Shown here: one piece after another, positions 17,717 to 27,197 of the stretch
Layout: each line of letters begins with the position of its first letter
How positions within the stretch are numbered: position 1 is the stretch's first letter
Assembly (NCBI RefSeq): GCF_018402695.1
Contig: NZ_JAGYIM010000007.1
Location: forward strand, 1 to 64,000
Direction of reading: 5' to 3'
Origin: Arsukibacterium sp.
GTDB taxonomy: Bacteria; Pseudomonadota; Gammaproteobacteria; Enterobacterales; Alteromonadaceae
Length of the DNA stretch: 64,000 bases
Notes under the pieces: model-generated
Seen by the model: the letters and a program-made list of their open reading frames with translations, nothing else
What the model was told of the DNA's origin: nothing
The model's database searches: none
Translations under genes and position numbers: made by a program

Positions 17717-19159
17717 TTACCAGGCGACCTGACTACGCCCCTGTTGTTTAGCACGATACAAGGCGGCGTCGGCCCGTTCAAACAAACTGCGAAAGCTATC
17801 CCCCGGCTGCAATGCTGCCACACCAAAACTGGCCGATACCGTTAACTGCTGCGCTAATTCTATCTGCTGCAACCGTTCGATAATCCTGTTACCTATGGCA
17901 ACCACGGCTTCTTTAGCCGTGTTCGGTAAAATCACCACAAATTCATCGCCACCATAGCGACCAATCACGTCGATGGGCCTGATTATTTGCTGGGCTTGCT
18001 GACAAGCCTGTAACAGCACCTGATCACCGGTACTATGGCCATATTTATCATTAATTTGCTTAAAATGATCAATATCAAACACCATCAGACATAATTGTTC
18101 GCCCTGTTGCAAACTACGGCTGATTTCCAGTTCTGCCCGCTGTTGCAGATAATCGCGCGAAGCAACCCGGGTAAGGCTGTCGGTCGATGCCACTAACCGT
18201 AACTGATTGTTAGAGGCCATTAACGTCGGCACCGCCAACCCAAACAAAGCATTAGCCCCGATAACCACTATCGCGAACTGATACACCATAACATGGTCCA
18301 TCAATGCCAGGATGTTGACCAGCAAAGCAATGGCAAAGCTGCTGATGGCGACGCTTAAGGTGGTATAAAAGGCTGATTCGGTGCAGGCAATCCACATATG
18401 GGGGATCACCAGAAAAAAGATAGCGAAGGCACTTTCCGGCGTATCGGCATAGTTGGCCAGTAACATTGCCAGACTCAGCAAAACCAGATTCAGCAGCAGT
18501 TTGTGAATAAAGTAACGGCTGGCAAAGCGCTGGGCTGGCCCGACATATTGGCCCAGCACATTAGTCGCCGCCGGGTAAAGTACACTGAGTATGGCGGCAA
18601 ATAGCGGCGCGATAACAATAACCCCGGCCATATCGCCCACCCAGAACGGCAGCCAGGTTGCACTGACCGCTGTAGCTGACATCATTCCGGCGTAAACTAA
18701 CGCAGCGATGCCACTGAATGTTGCAACCAGGGCACTGCTTGCTGCCAGTAAAATAAAGCCGATTACAAACAACGGTAAGGTACAGTGTGCAGCCGCTGCC
18801 AGTCGACGCAACAGCAAACTACCCAGGTAGTAAGGCAGAATATGCGCCACTCCGAATAACAAGCCGCCTTGCAAAGTCTGCCAGATGCTCAGTTGCAACT
18901 GATAATAATGAACGGCCCAGAACGTAATGCAGACACAGGCCAGTAGCAAAACAGGTGTTATTCGCAAACCTATGACAAACAGCGCGGCAAACGTTAAGCC
19001 GGCAGCAGGAAACCAGACACTGGCATGTTCGGTATATTCCACAAGCAAACCCAGCATCCAGACTGCCAGCCATAATATAAATAGCAGGCTATGGCGCAGA
19101 AATACTGAGTTTGGTCGCCACGGCAATAACGCTGGTGTGTTCTCGGCTTGGTAAGGCAT
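17717..19159 (-). CDS. MASE1-GGDEF diguanylate cyclase
   Basis: A 480-residue integral membrane diguanylate cyclase that makes c-di-GMP. About residues 20-305 are a MASE1-type sensor with around eight helices; ASVWFPAAGLTFAALF is its typical signature. The catalytic domain follows, with GGDEF at 403-407 and an intact RPID inhibitory site at 394-397, so product feedback inhibition is expected. The signal sensed by MASE1 is unknown. It is 41 bases downstream of the HIT gene. Confidence 0.93.
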   Translation of the reverse strand: MPYQAENTPALLPWRPNSVFLRHSLLFILWLAVWMLGLLVEYTEHASVWFPAAGLTFAALFVIGLRITPVLLLACVCITFWAVHYYQLQLSIWQTLQGGLLFGVAHILPYYLGSLLLRRLAAAAHCTLPLFVIGFILLAASSALVATFSGIAALVYAGMMSATAVSATWLPFWVGDMAGVIVIAPLFAAILSVLYPAATNVLGQYVGPAQRFASRYFIHKLLLNLVLLSLAMLLANYADTPESAFAIFFLVIPHMWIACTESAFYTTLSVAISSFAIALLVNILALMDHVMVYQFAIVVIGANALFGLAVPTLMASNNQLRLVASTDSLTRVASRDYLQQRAELEISRSLQQGEQLCLMVFDIDHFKQINDKYGHSTGDQVLLQACQQAQQIIRPIDVIGRYGGDEFVVILPNTAKEAVVAIGNRIIERLQQIELAQQLTVSASFGVAALQPGDSFRSLFERADAALYRAKQQGRSQVAW

Positions 19160-19200
19160 AAGCTGTTTATTATTGTCGTTTTACCCAAGCTTACTGCGCT

Positions 19201-19614
19201 TTACAGCGCGGCGCGAATTTTTTCCGCGATTGCTTCTATTTTTTTCATTTCGCCTTGCTCGGCACCATGGCGTTTTAACTGGGATAAATGAGCCGGAATA
19301 AGATGGAAATGTAGATGAGGAACTGTCTGGCCAGCACCTTCACCATTTAACTGCATTAACACCACACCCTCAGCCCCCAGTTCTGATTTTTGCGCGGCCA
19401 TTACTTTCTGCACAGTGGTCATGGTATGAGTAAGCTGGTCAGCCGGAATGTCCAGCAAGGTGGTGGCTTCAAATTTCGGGATCACCAGCGCATGGCCATC
19501 AGCCTGCGGCATAATGTCCATAAAGGCCAGCGTGTAGTCGTCTTCATATATTTTGACACTGGGTATTTCACCACGCAGAATTTTGGCGAAAATATTGTTG
19601 GTATCGTAGCTCAT
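19201..19614 (-). CDS. HIT family (HINT-like) nucleotide hydrolase
   Basis: A 137-residue histidine-triad protein. The catalytic motif is HLHFHLIPAH and the N-terminal part has NNIFAKILRGEIPSVKIYED with the usual FMDIMPQADGHALVIPK segment. HIT proteins hydrolyse AMP- or GMP-linked phosphoramidates and similar nucleotides in the cytoplasm. A clear aaggag lies six bases before the ATG. The physiological substrate is unknown. Confidence 0.92.
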   Translation of the reverse strand: MSYDTNNIFAKILRGEIPSVKIYEDDYTLAFMDIMPQADGHALVIPKFEATTLLDIPADQLTHTMTTVQKVMAAQKSELGAEGVVLMQLNGEGAGQTVPHLHFHLIPAHLSQLKRHGAEQGEMKKIEAIAEKIRAAL

Positions 19615-19686
19615 GCATTACTCCTTGTTGCGGGCCGTTACAGCAAATGTAGTTGATTATGCCAGTACCGAAAGTAAAAATACCAG

Positions 19687-19731
19687 TGCTCAGACACACT
19701 GTGGCGACCAAAACGGGGTTCCAGCCGCTTT
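19687..19731 (+). repeat. partial copy of the frm-flanking repeat
   Basis: The segment ctcagacacactgtggcgac and the following aaaacggggttcca match the right half of the element at 22001-22082 with a few substitutions. It lies between the fghA stop and the HIT start, in the same orientation as the 22001 copy. The left half is absent. Confidence 0.75.
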
Positions 19732-19742
19732 TCAGACTTAAG

Positions 19743-20594
19743 TTAGTCGACTAAATATTTTGCGTGAAAGCGTAAGTGCTGCTCAATAAAACTGGCAATA
19801 AAGTAGTAGCTGTGATCATAACCGTCCTGGAGCCGGATCTGGGCTTTAACACCGCTTCGCTCAGCTGCTGCTATTAGCGTGTCGGTGCGCAGCTGCTGTG
19901 GATAAAAGTTATCCAAGGTGCCCTGATCAACCAGAATTGGCTTGGCTTTTTGGGTTTTCGCCAGCAATTCTGAGGCGTCATAATGAACCCACTGGCTTTG
20001 ATCATCGCCCAGATAGCCGTTAAATGCTTTAATGCCCCACGGGCTTTGTGCGGGGTTACAAATTGGCGAGAAAGCCGATAGTGAGCGATAGCGTTCAGGG
20101 TTACGCAAGCCAATAACCAAGGCACCATGGCCGCCCATAGAATGGCCACTAATCGCCCGTACTGCTGATACCGGCAGTTCAGCCTCAACCAGTGCCGGCA
20201 GCTCACTAACGATGTAGTCATACATCTGATAGTGTTTTACGAAAGGCTCGCGGGTAGCATTAACATAAAACCCAGCCCCTAAACCAAAATCATACGCGCC
20301 GTCTGGATCATCCGGCACGCCTTCGCCGCGCGGGCTGGTATCAGGAATAATCAGAGCGATACCCAGCTCGGCAGCTACGCGCTGCGCGCCGGCTTTAGCT
20401 GAAAAATTTTCATCAGTGCAGGTCAGGCCCGATAGCCAGTACAGCGCCGCTACTTTGCGGGTTTGCGCCTGAGGCGGCAGAAATACCGAGAACTGCATTT
20501 CACAGTTGGTTACGGCTGACTGATGGGTAAACCTGATTTGTTTCCCACCAAAGCAAAGTTGTTCGCTTTGCTTAACTAAATCTATTTGAGGCAT
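19743..20594 (-). CDS. fghA: S-formylglutathione hydrolase
   Basis: A 283-residue alpha/beta-hydrolase of the esterase D/FrmB family, which splits S-formylglutathione into formate and glutathione. The nucleophile elbow is GHSMGGHGAL, preceded by the family motif LYWLSGLTCTDENF, and the C-terminal catalytic His lies in DGYDHSYYFI. It acts after FrmA in formaldehyde detoxification and is the next gene downstream of frmA on the same strand. An aaggtgg site precedes the ATG. A repeat element separates it from frmA. Confidence 0.94.
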   Translation of the reverse strand: MPQIDLVKQSEQLCFGGKQIRFTHQSAVTNCEMQFSVFLPPQAQTRKVAALYWLSGLTCTDENFSAKAGAQRVAAELGIALIIPDTSPRGEGVPDDPDGAYDFGLGAGFYVNATREPFVKHYQMYDYIVSELPALVEAELPVSAVRAISGHSMGGHGALVIGLRNPERYRSLSAFSPICNPAQSPWGIKAFNGYLGDDQSQWVHYDASELLAKTQKAKPILVDQGTLDNFYPQQLRTDTLIAAAERSGVKAQIRLQDGYDHSYYFIASFIEQHLRFHAKYLVD

Positions 20595-20628
20595 GAAGAT
20601 ACCACCTTAATTGAGTAGGATGGATTAG

Positions 20629-20710
20629 AACCCCGTTCTGGTTGCCACAGAGTGTCTGAGCGAGCGCGCCAGCGCGAACGAGTTGCTGTGGCAAGCCAGG
20701 GCGGGCGTTG
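20629..20710 (-). repeat. 82-bp dispersed repeat, inverted copy
   Basis: Read on the minus strand this is about 95 per cent identical (four mismatches in 82) to 22001-22082. It sits in the gap between fghA and frmA. It contains the inner dyad TTGCCACAG/CTGTGGCAA and a GC-rich centre, so RNA from the operon could fold here. Confidence 0.9.
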
Positions 20711-20734
20711 TAATACGTCCTACCTACGATAAAC

Positions 20735-21862
<1,128 letters not shown>

Positions 21863-22000
21863 TTATTTGAAAATACTGATAGTTATTAACGGTTATAACT
21901 ATAACGTGTTTTCTATTATTTCCATATCACAGTTAATGTAGTTAAACTGCAAATCAGTTTTGTGTATTTGCAATAGTTGGCCGACAGGCAGCTTGCGTTG

Positions 22001-22082
22001 CAACGCCCGCCCTGGCTTGCCACAGCAACTCGCTCACGCTGGCGCGCTCACTCAGACACTCTGTGGCAACCAAAACGGGGTT
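22001..22082 (+). repeat. 82-bp dispersed repeat, direct copy
   Basis: Runs from caacgcccgc to aacggggtt in the 307-base gap 21854-22160 between frmA and the LysR gene. TTGCCACAG (22017-22025) and CTGTGGCAA (22061-22069) form a perfect 9-bp dyad. The rest of the gap is AT-rich next to frmA (21860-21970) and should contain the frmA promoter; I could not define its boxes. With 19687-19731 and 20629-20710 the element brackets fghA and frmA. Confidence 0.9.
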
Positions 22083-22160
22083 CCAACCGCTGCCTTATCA
22101 GAGTCGCGCTATTTTGACGCAAGCAGCCTGGGATAAATAAGCAACTACTATGAGATTTTT

Positions 22161-23030
22161 ATGAAACATTGGACAGGGATCAGCGAATTTGTAGCAGTAG
22201 CCGAACAGCAGAGCTTTACCAAAGCAGCAAAACAGCTGGGTATTTCAGTTGCTCAGGTCAGCCGCAATATTGCCGAGCTGGAGCAGCAATTGGCGATTAA
22301 GCTGCTGTACCGCACTACCCGTAGCGTCAGCTTAACCGAGGAAGGCCTGTTGTATTTGCAGCATTGCCGTCATCTGGTGAGCAGCCTGGAAGAAGCTAAC
22401 CGCTCACTGGCAAACTTAAAGGCCACTCCCCGCGGTTTAATTAAACTGACTGCGCCGGTATTTTATGGCGAAACCCGGATTGCGCCGCTGCTACATAATT
22501 TTCTGAAACAATATCCTGATACCGAGCTGGATTTACAACTAACCAACAACAAACTCGATCTGGTACAAGGCGGCTTCGATTTGGCCATCCGCTTAGGGCC
22601 GCTGGAAAGCTCCAGTCTGATCGCCCGCAAACTGGCCAACCGTACCCAGTATGTGGTGGCCTCACCGGCGTATCTGACACAATTTGGCCTGCCAGAGAGC
22701 TTACCAGCGCTGGCCAACCATCAGTGCCTGACAGGCACCGTTAACCAATGGCGTTTTATGCTGCAGGGAAAGGTCATTCAGTTTAAACCACAGGGCCGGA
22801 TTATCTGCAACAGTGGTATGGCACTGTTAGATGCCGCATTAAAAGGTTTGGGACTGGTCCAGTTACCTGACTATTACGTGAGTGAAAAATTACAAAGTGG
22901 TGAGTTGATTGCTGTGCTAAATGATCTTCGCCAACCTGACGATGGAGTCTGGGCTGTTTATCCGCAAAACCGTCATTTATCTGCCAAAGTAAGGGTGTTG
23001 GTTGATTATCTGGCCGCTGAACTGAGTTAA
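22161..23030 (+). CDS. LysR family transcriptional regulator
   Basis: A 289-residue LysR regulator. The N-terminal winged helix-turn-helix reads EFVAVAEQQSFTKAAKQLGI, then SVAQVSRNIAELEQQL, and is followed by the linker LLYRTTRSVSLTEEGLLYLQ. The C-terminal part is a substrate-binding-like effector domain of the CrgA/YafC type (ATPRGLIKLTAPVFYGETRI). It diverges from frmA; LysR-type proteins adjoining frmA in other bacteria often control it, so it is the candidate regulator of the formaldehyde genes (inference). Confidence 0.92.
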   Translation: MKHWTGISEFVAVAEQQSFTKAAKQLGISVAQVSRNIAELEQQLAIKLLYRTTRSVSLTEEGLLYLQHCRHLVSSLEEANRSLANLKATPRGLIKLTAPVFYGETRIAPLLHNFLKQYPDTELDLQLTNNKLDLVQGGFDLAIRLGPLESSSLIARKLANRTQYVVASPAYLTQFGLPESLPALANHQCLTGTVNQWRFMLQGKVIQFKPQGRIICNSGMALLDAALKGLGLVQLPDYYVSEKLQSGELIAVLNDLRQPDDGVWAVYPQNRHLSAKVRVLVDYLAAELS

Positions 23031-23128
23031 TAGCACTTTCACAGCAGCAAACTTGGTTGGCGTGCCAAGCTATGCTAGCGTTTTAACTATTACGTATCGA
23101 TTGCCCAGAAGAACAGAGACAGATCACT

Positions 23129-23773
23129 ATGACAACCCTAAAAATTGACCTGGTATCGGATATTGCCTGCCCCTGGTGTGCTATTGGCTATGCCCGATTG
23201 CAGCAGGCACTTAGTTCATTGCCGGAGCTGGATATTGAGCTGGAATGGCACGCTTTTGAGCTCAACCCCGATAAAAGTGCGCCACAGGAGCCAATCCTGC
23301 CGGCACTAAGCCGTAAGTATGGTCGCAGCGAGGATGAAATGCGCGCTGCCCAGGCTAGTATGATGAATATAGCCAGTGAGTTAGGGCTTAATTTTGATAA
23401 AATGCAGCAGCGTTATACCTGCAATACCTTTGATGCACATCGCTTAGTGAAATGGGCGGCCACCGAAAATAAAGCAACAAAGATGAAGCTGGCACTGTTT
23501 GATGCCTATTTTGGTGAAGCGAAAGATGTTGCTGACAAAGCGGTGTTAGTGGCTTGCGCGGCACAGGCCGGTATGGACAAAGCAGAAGCCCGGCGGATCC
23601 TGGACACTGATGACTTTGCTAATACCGTAAGCGAAGATATTGCCAAATATCAGCAAGCCGGTATTTCGTCGGTTCCTGCCTTCATTATTAACAATAAATA
23701 CCTTATTTCCGGCGCCCAGGAGCCAGCACAACTGATCCAGGCATTGCAGCAGATCGCCGGCGAAAGCGGATAA
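23129..23773 (+). CDS. FrnE-like DsbA-family oxidoreductase
   Basis: A 214-residue cytoplasmic protein of the DsbA/FrnE group. It starts with the thioredoxin-fold strand KIDLVSDIACPWC, whose CPWC is the redox motif, then a long helical insertion (QQRYTCNTFDAHRLVKWA) and the cis-proline segment ISSVPAFIINNKYLISGAQ. No signal peptide. FrnE-like proteins are cytoplasmic disulfide isomerases or glutathione-linked enzymes. The substrate is unknown; the position next to glutathione-dependent frm genes is suggestive only. Confidence 0.9.
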   Translation: MTTLKIDLVSDIACPWCAIGYARLQQALSSLPELDIELEWHAFELNPDKSAPQEPILPALSRKYGRSEDEMRAAQASMMNIASELGLNFDKMQQRYTCNTFDAHRLVKWAATENKATKMKLALFDAYFGEAKDVADKAVLVACAAQAGMDKAEARRILDTDDFANTVSEDIAKYQQAGISSVPAFIINNKYLISGAQEPAQLIQALQQIAGESG

Positions 23774-23791
23774 GCGCTAAGGCCTGCAGCG

Positions 23792-24979
23792 CTATTGCAA
23801 TGACTCCAGCAACAGCGCAATGCCCTGGCCACCACCAATACACATGGTCACCAAACCATAGCGGCCGCCGGTGCGCTTTAGTTCAGCCAGTAGTTTAATG
23901 ATCAGAATCGAGCCGGTGGCCCCAACCGGATGGCCCAGCGCAATAGCACCCCCATTCGGGTTAACTTTTGCCGGGTCTAACCCCAGTACCTGGCTTACCG
24001 CCAACGCCTGAGCAGCAAACGCTTCATTGGATTCAATTACGTCAATCTCGCTCAAGCTAATGCCACTTTGCGCCAAAACCTGTTGCACCGCTGGTATCGG
24101 CCCCAGACCCATTACGCCAGGCTCCACCCCGGCAAAGGCATAACCTAGCAAACGAGCCCGCGGCTTTAAATCGCGCTTGGTTGCTTCAGCCATACTGGTT
24201 AATACTATCGCTGCAGCACCGTCATTTAAGCCTGAGGCATTACCGGCGGTAACAATACCGTCTTTTTTAAATGCCGGTTTTAACTTAGCTAAGCTGTCAA
24301 TACTGGTATCCGGCCGGATATGCTCATCCTGCGCAATTGTACTTTCGCTGCGACCACTTTTAACACTGACAGGTACAATCTGTTCTGTAAAATAGCCTTG
24401 TTGTTGTGCTCTGGCAGCACGCTGATGGCTCTGGGCAGCAAAGGTATCCAAATCCTGCCGGCTAAAACCATACTGGCTGGCAATAGTTTCAGCAGTAACA
24501 CCCATATGGCCGCTGCCAAACGGGTCGGTCAAGATCCCCAGAGTCAGGTCTGTTACGCTGGCATGGCCCATCCGCAAGCCACGGCGAACATTAGGCAATA
24601 AATAGGCGCCATTACTCATGCTCTCAGCACCGCCGGCCAGCGCTATGCTGCTATAGCCCAGCTGAATTTGTTGTGCTGCAGATATTACCGATTGAACGCC
24701 GGAGCCACATAAGCGATTTACATTAAAGGCGGCAGACTTTGGCAGCATGCCGCTGTTTAGTGCAATATGCCGTGCCAGATAGGCATCTGCTGGTCCGGTA
24801 GTAATAATATGGCCAAACACGGCATGATCAATATCCGCTGGCGGCACAGCGCTGCGGCTGATCGCTGCTGTCGCGGCTGCTGTGCCCAATTCTGCCGGGC
24901 TTAAACTGGCCAGAGCACCAGCAAAGCTACCAATAGCCGTGCGGGCGCCGTCTAAAATCACCACATCAGATAATTTCAT
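23792..24979 (-). CDS. acetyl-CoA acetyltransferase (thiolase)
   Basis: A 395-residue thiolase of the AtoB/PhaA type. The acyl-carrying nucleophile is Cys91 in NRLCGSGVQSV, then NEAFAAQALAV, GGAIALGHPVGATG with His350, and Cys380 in CIGGGQGIALL. It interconverts two acetyl-CoA with acetoacetyl-CoA, or cleaves 3-ketoacyl-CoA. No other fatty-acid or PHB genes adjoin it, so the direction in vivo is not clear. It converges on the FrnE-like gene. Confidence 0.93.
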   Translation of the reverse strand: MKLSDVVILDGARTAIGSFAGALASLSPAELGTAAATAAISRSAVPPADIDHAVFGHIITTGPADAYLARHIALNSGMLPKSAAFNVNRLCGSGVQSVISAAQQIQLGYSSIALAGGAESMSNGAYLLPNVRRGLRMGHASVTDLTLGILTDPFGSGHMGVTAETIASQYGFSRQDLDTFAAQSHQRAARAQQQGYFTEQIVPVSVKSGRSESTIAQDEHIRPDTSIDSLAKLKPAFKKDGIVTAGNASGLNDGAAAIVLTSMAEATKRDLKPRARLLGYAFAGVEPGVMGLGPIPAVQQVLAQSGISLSEIDVIESNEAFAAQALAVSQVLGLDPAKVNPNGGAIALGHPVGATGSILIIKLLAELKRTGGRYGLVTMCIGGGQGIALLLESLQ

Positions 24980-25003
24980 ACTGGATATCTCGTTTAGTGG
25001 GGT

Positions 25004-25056
25004 AAAAAGAAGGCCGGTGCTTTGTCACCGTGTCAGTTAGCACAAGCCGGCCTTCT
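25004..25056 (-). terminator. rho-independent terminator
   Basis: On the minus strand GAAGGCCGG and CCGGCCTTC form a 9-bp stem that continues inward with GTGCT/AGCAC, followed by five T. It lies 40 bases past the stop of the S9 peptidase gene. Confidence 0.85.
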
Positions 25057-25094
25057 CGTTGCAGTCAGGTATGCACCGTCATGCAAGCCATCTG

Positions 25095-27128
25095 CTATTG
25101 TTTAGTGTACTTCTCCAGCCACTCAAATACTTCGTTATACCAGCGCACCCGGTTATCTTTATTTAAAATCCAGTGGTTCTCATCGGGGAAAATCACTAAA
25201 CGCGATTCAATACCTTTACGTTGCAGGTTGGTAAAGGCGCCTAACCCCTGGGCATACGGCACCCGGTAATCTTTTAAGCCATGGATTACCAGCATCGGTG
25301 TTTGCCATTTATCCGCATGGGCAGCCGGGTTAAATTTCTGATAATCAGATCCTGCATCCCAGGCCGTACCACCTAAATCATACTCCGGGAACCACAGCTC
25401 TTCAGTGCTGCCGTAAAAGCTTGGCATATCGTATAAACCGGCGTGATTAACCAGACATTTGAAGCCCGTTGGCCAGTTGCCGGCAATCCAGTTCATCATA
25501 TAACCGCCGTAAGATGCCCCCAGGGCACAGGCGCGGTCACCGTCAATCCAGGGCTGGGCCTTAACAATGTATTCAAAGCCTTTCTTAAGATCCTCAAGGG
25601 GCTTACCGCCCCAATCGCGGCTGATTGCATCAGTAAACGCCTGGCCATAACCGGTAGAGCCATGAAAATCGACCATGACCACCGCATAGCCTTGGGCTGC
25701 ATACATCTGGGCATTCCAGCGCTCATTAAACATATTGCCAAAACTGCCCTGCGGCCCGCCGTGCACTAAAAATGCCATCGGATATTTTTTGCCGGCATCA
25801 AAATCCCACGGTTTTACCAGATAGCCATACACCGTTGCATCATTGGCGCCTTTAAAGCTGAATTGCTCGTAATCACCAAATTGCACCTGCTCACGCCATT
25901 TCACGTTGATGTCGGTCAGCTGGCTTAACTGACTGCCGTCGGTGTTAATTTGAAATATCTCGGCCGGCATATCCAGCCGGTGATTGGTAAACACCAGTTT
26001 GTCGCTGGCGACCTGTAAGTTCCCGGCGTAGCCATTGCCATAGACTTTGCGTACATCACCAAAACTGGTGTTAATGGCAAAGATACTGTACTGCCCCAAA
26101 TCCTGGCTGGTGACGTAAATGGTCCGGTTGTCGCGACCAAACTGAAAATCACTGACCGAGCGGTCAAACTCTGCCGCCAACTCTTTGCGCTGTCCGGTCA
26201 CCATATCCAGTAACATTAAGCCAAAGCGGTCCGCTTCAGCGCCGGGTTTGCTCATGGCTAAGTAAGCCATAAAACGGCCGTCAGCCGAAAATTTTGGTCT
26301 GGCATCCCAGGCTTTGTTGTCTGCCGTTAAATTAACTTTTTCCCCACCATCGACCGATACCTGAAAAATATCATAGTTGGTATGCCAGGCCTGATCGTTA
26401 CCCGGCGCTTTGGCACTGAACACCAGGTGCTGGTTATCCGGCGTAAAGGCAACCTGGCTGATCCCGGCGATATCAGTATCCCAGTCGCTGATTAGGTTTT
26501 TGGCATCGGTTACCATACCCTCGCCAATAGCAGCGACGTGTAACTGACTGCGATAAGGCTCGCGCCAGTGGTCCCAGTGCCGTACCATCAGGCTGTCATA
26601 AACCAGCGCACTGTCTTTACGCTCTTTTTCAGCTGCTTTCGCCTCAACAGTGCAGTTAAGGCTGTCACATTCCGGCAATACCGCAAGGACCAGTGCCAGC
26701 GTTTTACCATCGGCCGCAACCTGGAAGCCTTCTACCGGCAGCGGTAAATCGGTTAGTTGCAGCGCCTCACCGCCATTTAGCGGTAAACGCCATACCTGGC
26801 TGCTGCCGCTGCGATCAGCAAGAAAATATAAAGCAGTGCCATCATTGTCAAATGCCAGTGCCCGCTCGCTGGCAGCACTTTGGGTTAAGCGTTTAGCCGG
26901 GCTGTCCTGGCGCAGATCTTTTAAATAGATGTCAGTGCTGGTATCGGCCGGCGCAAAACCGCCGTTGCTCTGTACGTAAGCCAGATAGCGGCCGTCGTTT
27001 GACAGGCTGATGGCATTAATTTTATTAAACTGGTTCAGGTGTTCTACCGTTAACGGCCCTTTTGCCGCCAGTGGTGCTGCCAATGGCGCTGCAACTAAAG
27101 CAGTTAGCAGCATCAGTGAGTATTTCAT
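25095..27128 (-). CDS. secreted S9 family (prolyl oligopeptidase-type) peptidase
   Basis: A 677-residue exported peptidase. Signal peptide MKYSLMLLTALVAAPLAAPL, then a seven-bladed beta-propeller region (about 25-420, with the repeated TPDNQHLVFSAK and SADGRFMAYLA TolB-like motifs) and a C-terminal alpha/beta-hydrolase. The catalytic triad is Ser539 (GASYGGYMM), Asp620 (HGLKDYR) and His652 (DENHW). This is the dipeptidyl or acylaminoacyl peptidase branch. It should act in the periplasm on oligopeptides. aggggag precedes the ATG. Confidence 0.93.
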   Translation of the reverse strand: MKYSLMLLTALVAAPLAAPLAAKGPLTVEHLNQFNKINAISLSNDGRYLAYVQSNGGFAPADTSTDIYLKDLRQDSPAKRLTQSAASERALAFDNDGTALYFLADRSGSSQVWRLPLNGGEALQLTDLPLPVEGFQVAADGKTLALVLAVLPECDSLNCTVEAKAAEKERKDSALVYDSLMVRHWDHWREPYRSQLHVAAIGEGMVTDAKNLISDWDTDIAGISQVAFTPDNQHLVFSAKAPGNDQAWHTNYDIFQVSVDGGEKVNLTADNKAWDARPKFSADGRFMAYLAMSKPGAEADRFGLMLLDMVTGQRKELAAEFDRSVSDFQFGRDNRTIYVTSQDLGQYSIFAINTSFGDVRKVYGNGYAGNLQVASDKLVFTNHRLDMPAEIFQINTDGSQLSQLTDINVKWREQVQFGDYEQFSFKGANDATVYGYLVKPWDFDAGKKYPMAFLVHGGPQGSFGNMFNERWNAQMYAAQGYAVVMVDFHGSTGYGQAFTDAISRDWGGKPLEDLKKGFEYIVKAQPWIDGDRACALGASYGGYMMNWIAGNWPTGFKCLVNHAGLYDMPSFYGSTEELWFPEYDLGGTAWDAGSDYQKFNPAAHADKWQTPMLVIHGLKDYRVPYAQGLGAFTNLQRKGIESRLVIFPDENHWILNKDNRVRWYNEVFEWLEKYTKQ

Positions 27129-27156
27129 TGTCGCTCCCCTTCAGGATATCAAAATC

Positions 27157-27185
27157 AAAGCAAAGCGCCGGGTTAAACCAGCGCT
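27157..27185 (-). terminator. likely terminator of the fumarase gene
   Basis: On the minus strand AGCGC, a 12-base loop with internal GGTTTAACC pairing, GCGCT, then TTGCTTT. It lies just beyond the fumarase stop at 27198 and before the S9 peptidase start. Confidence 0.6.
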
Positions 27186-27197
27186 GTTATCGTATTA

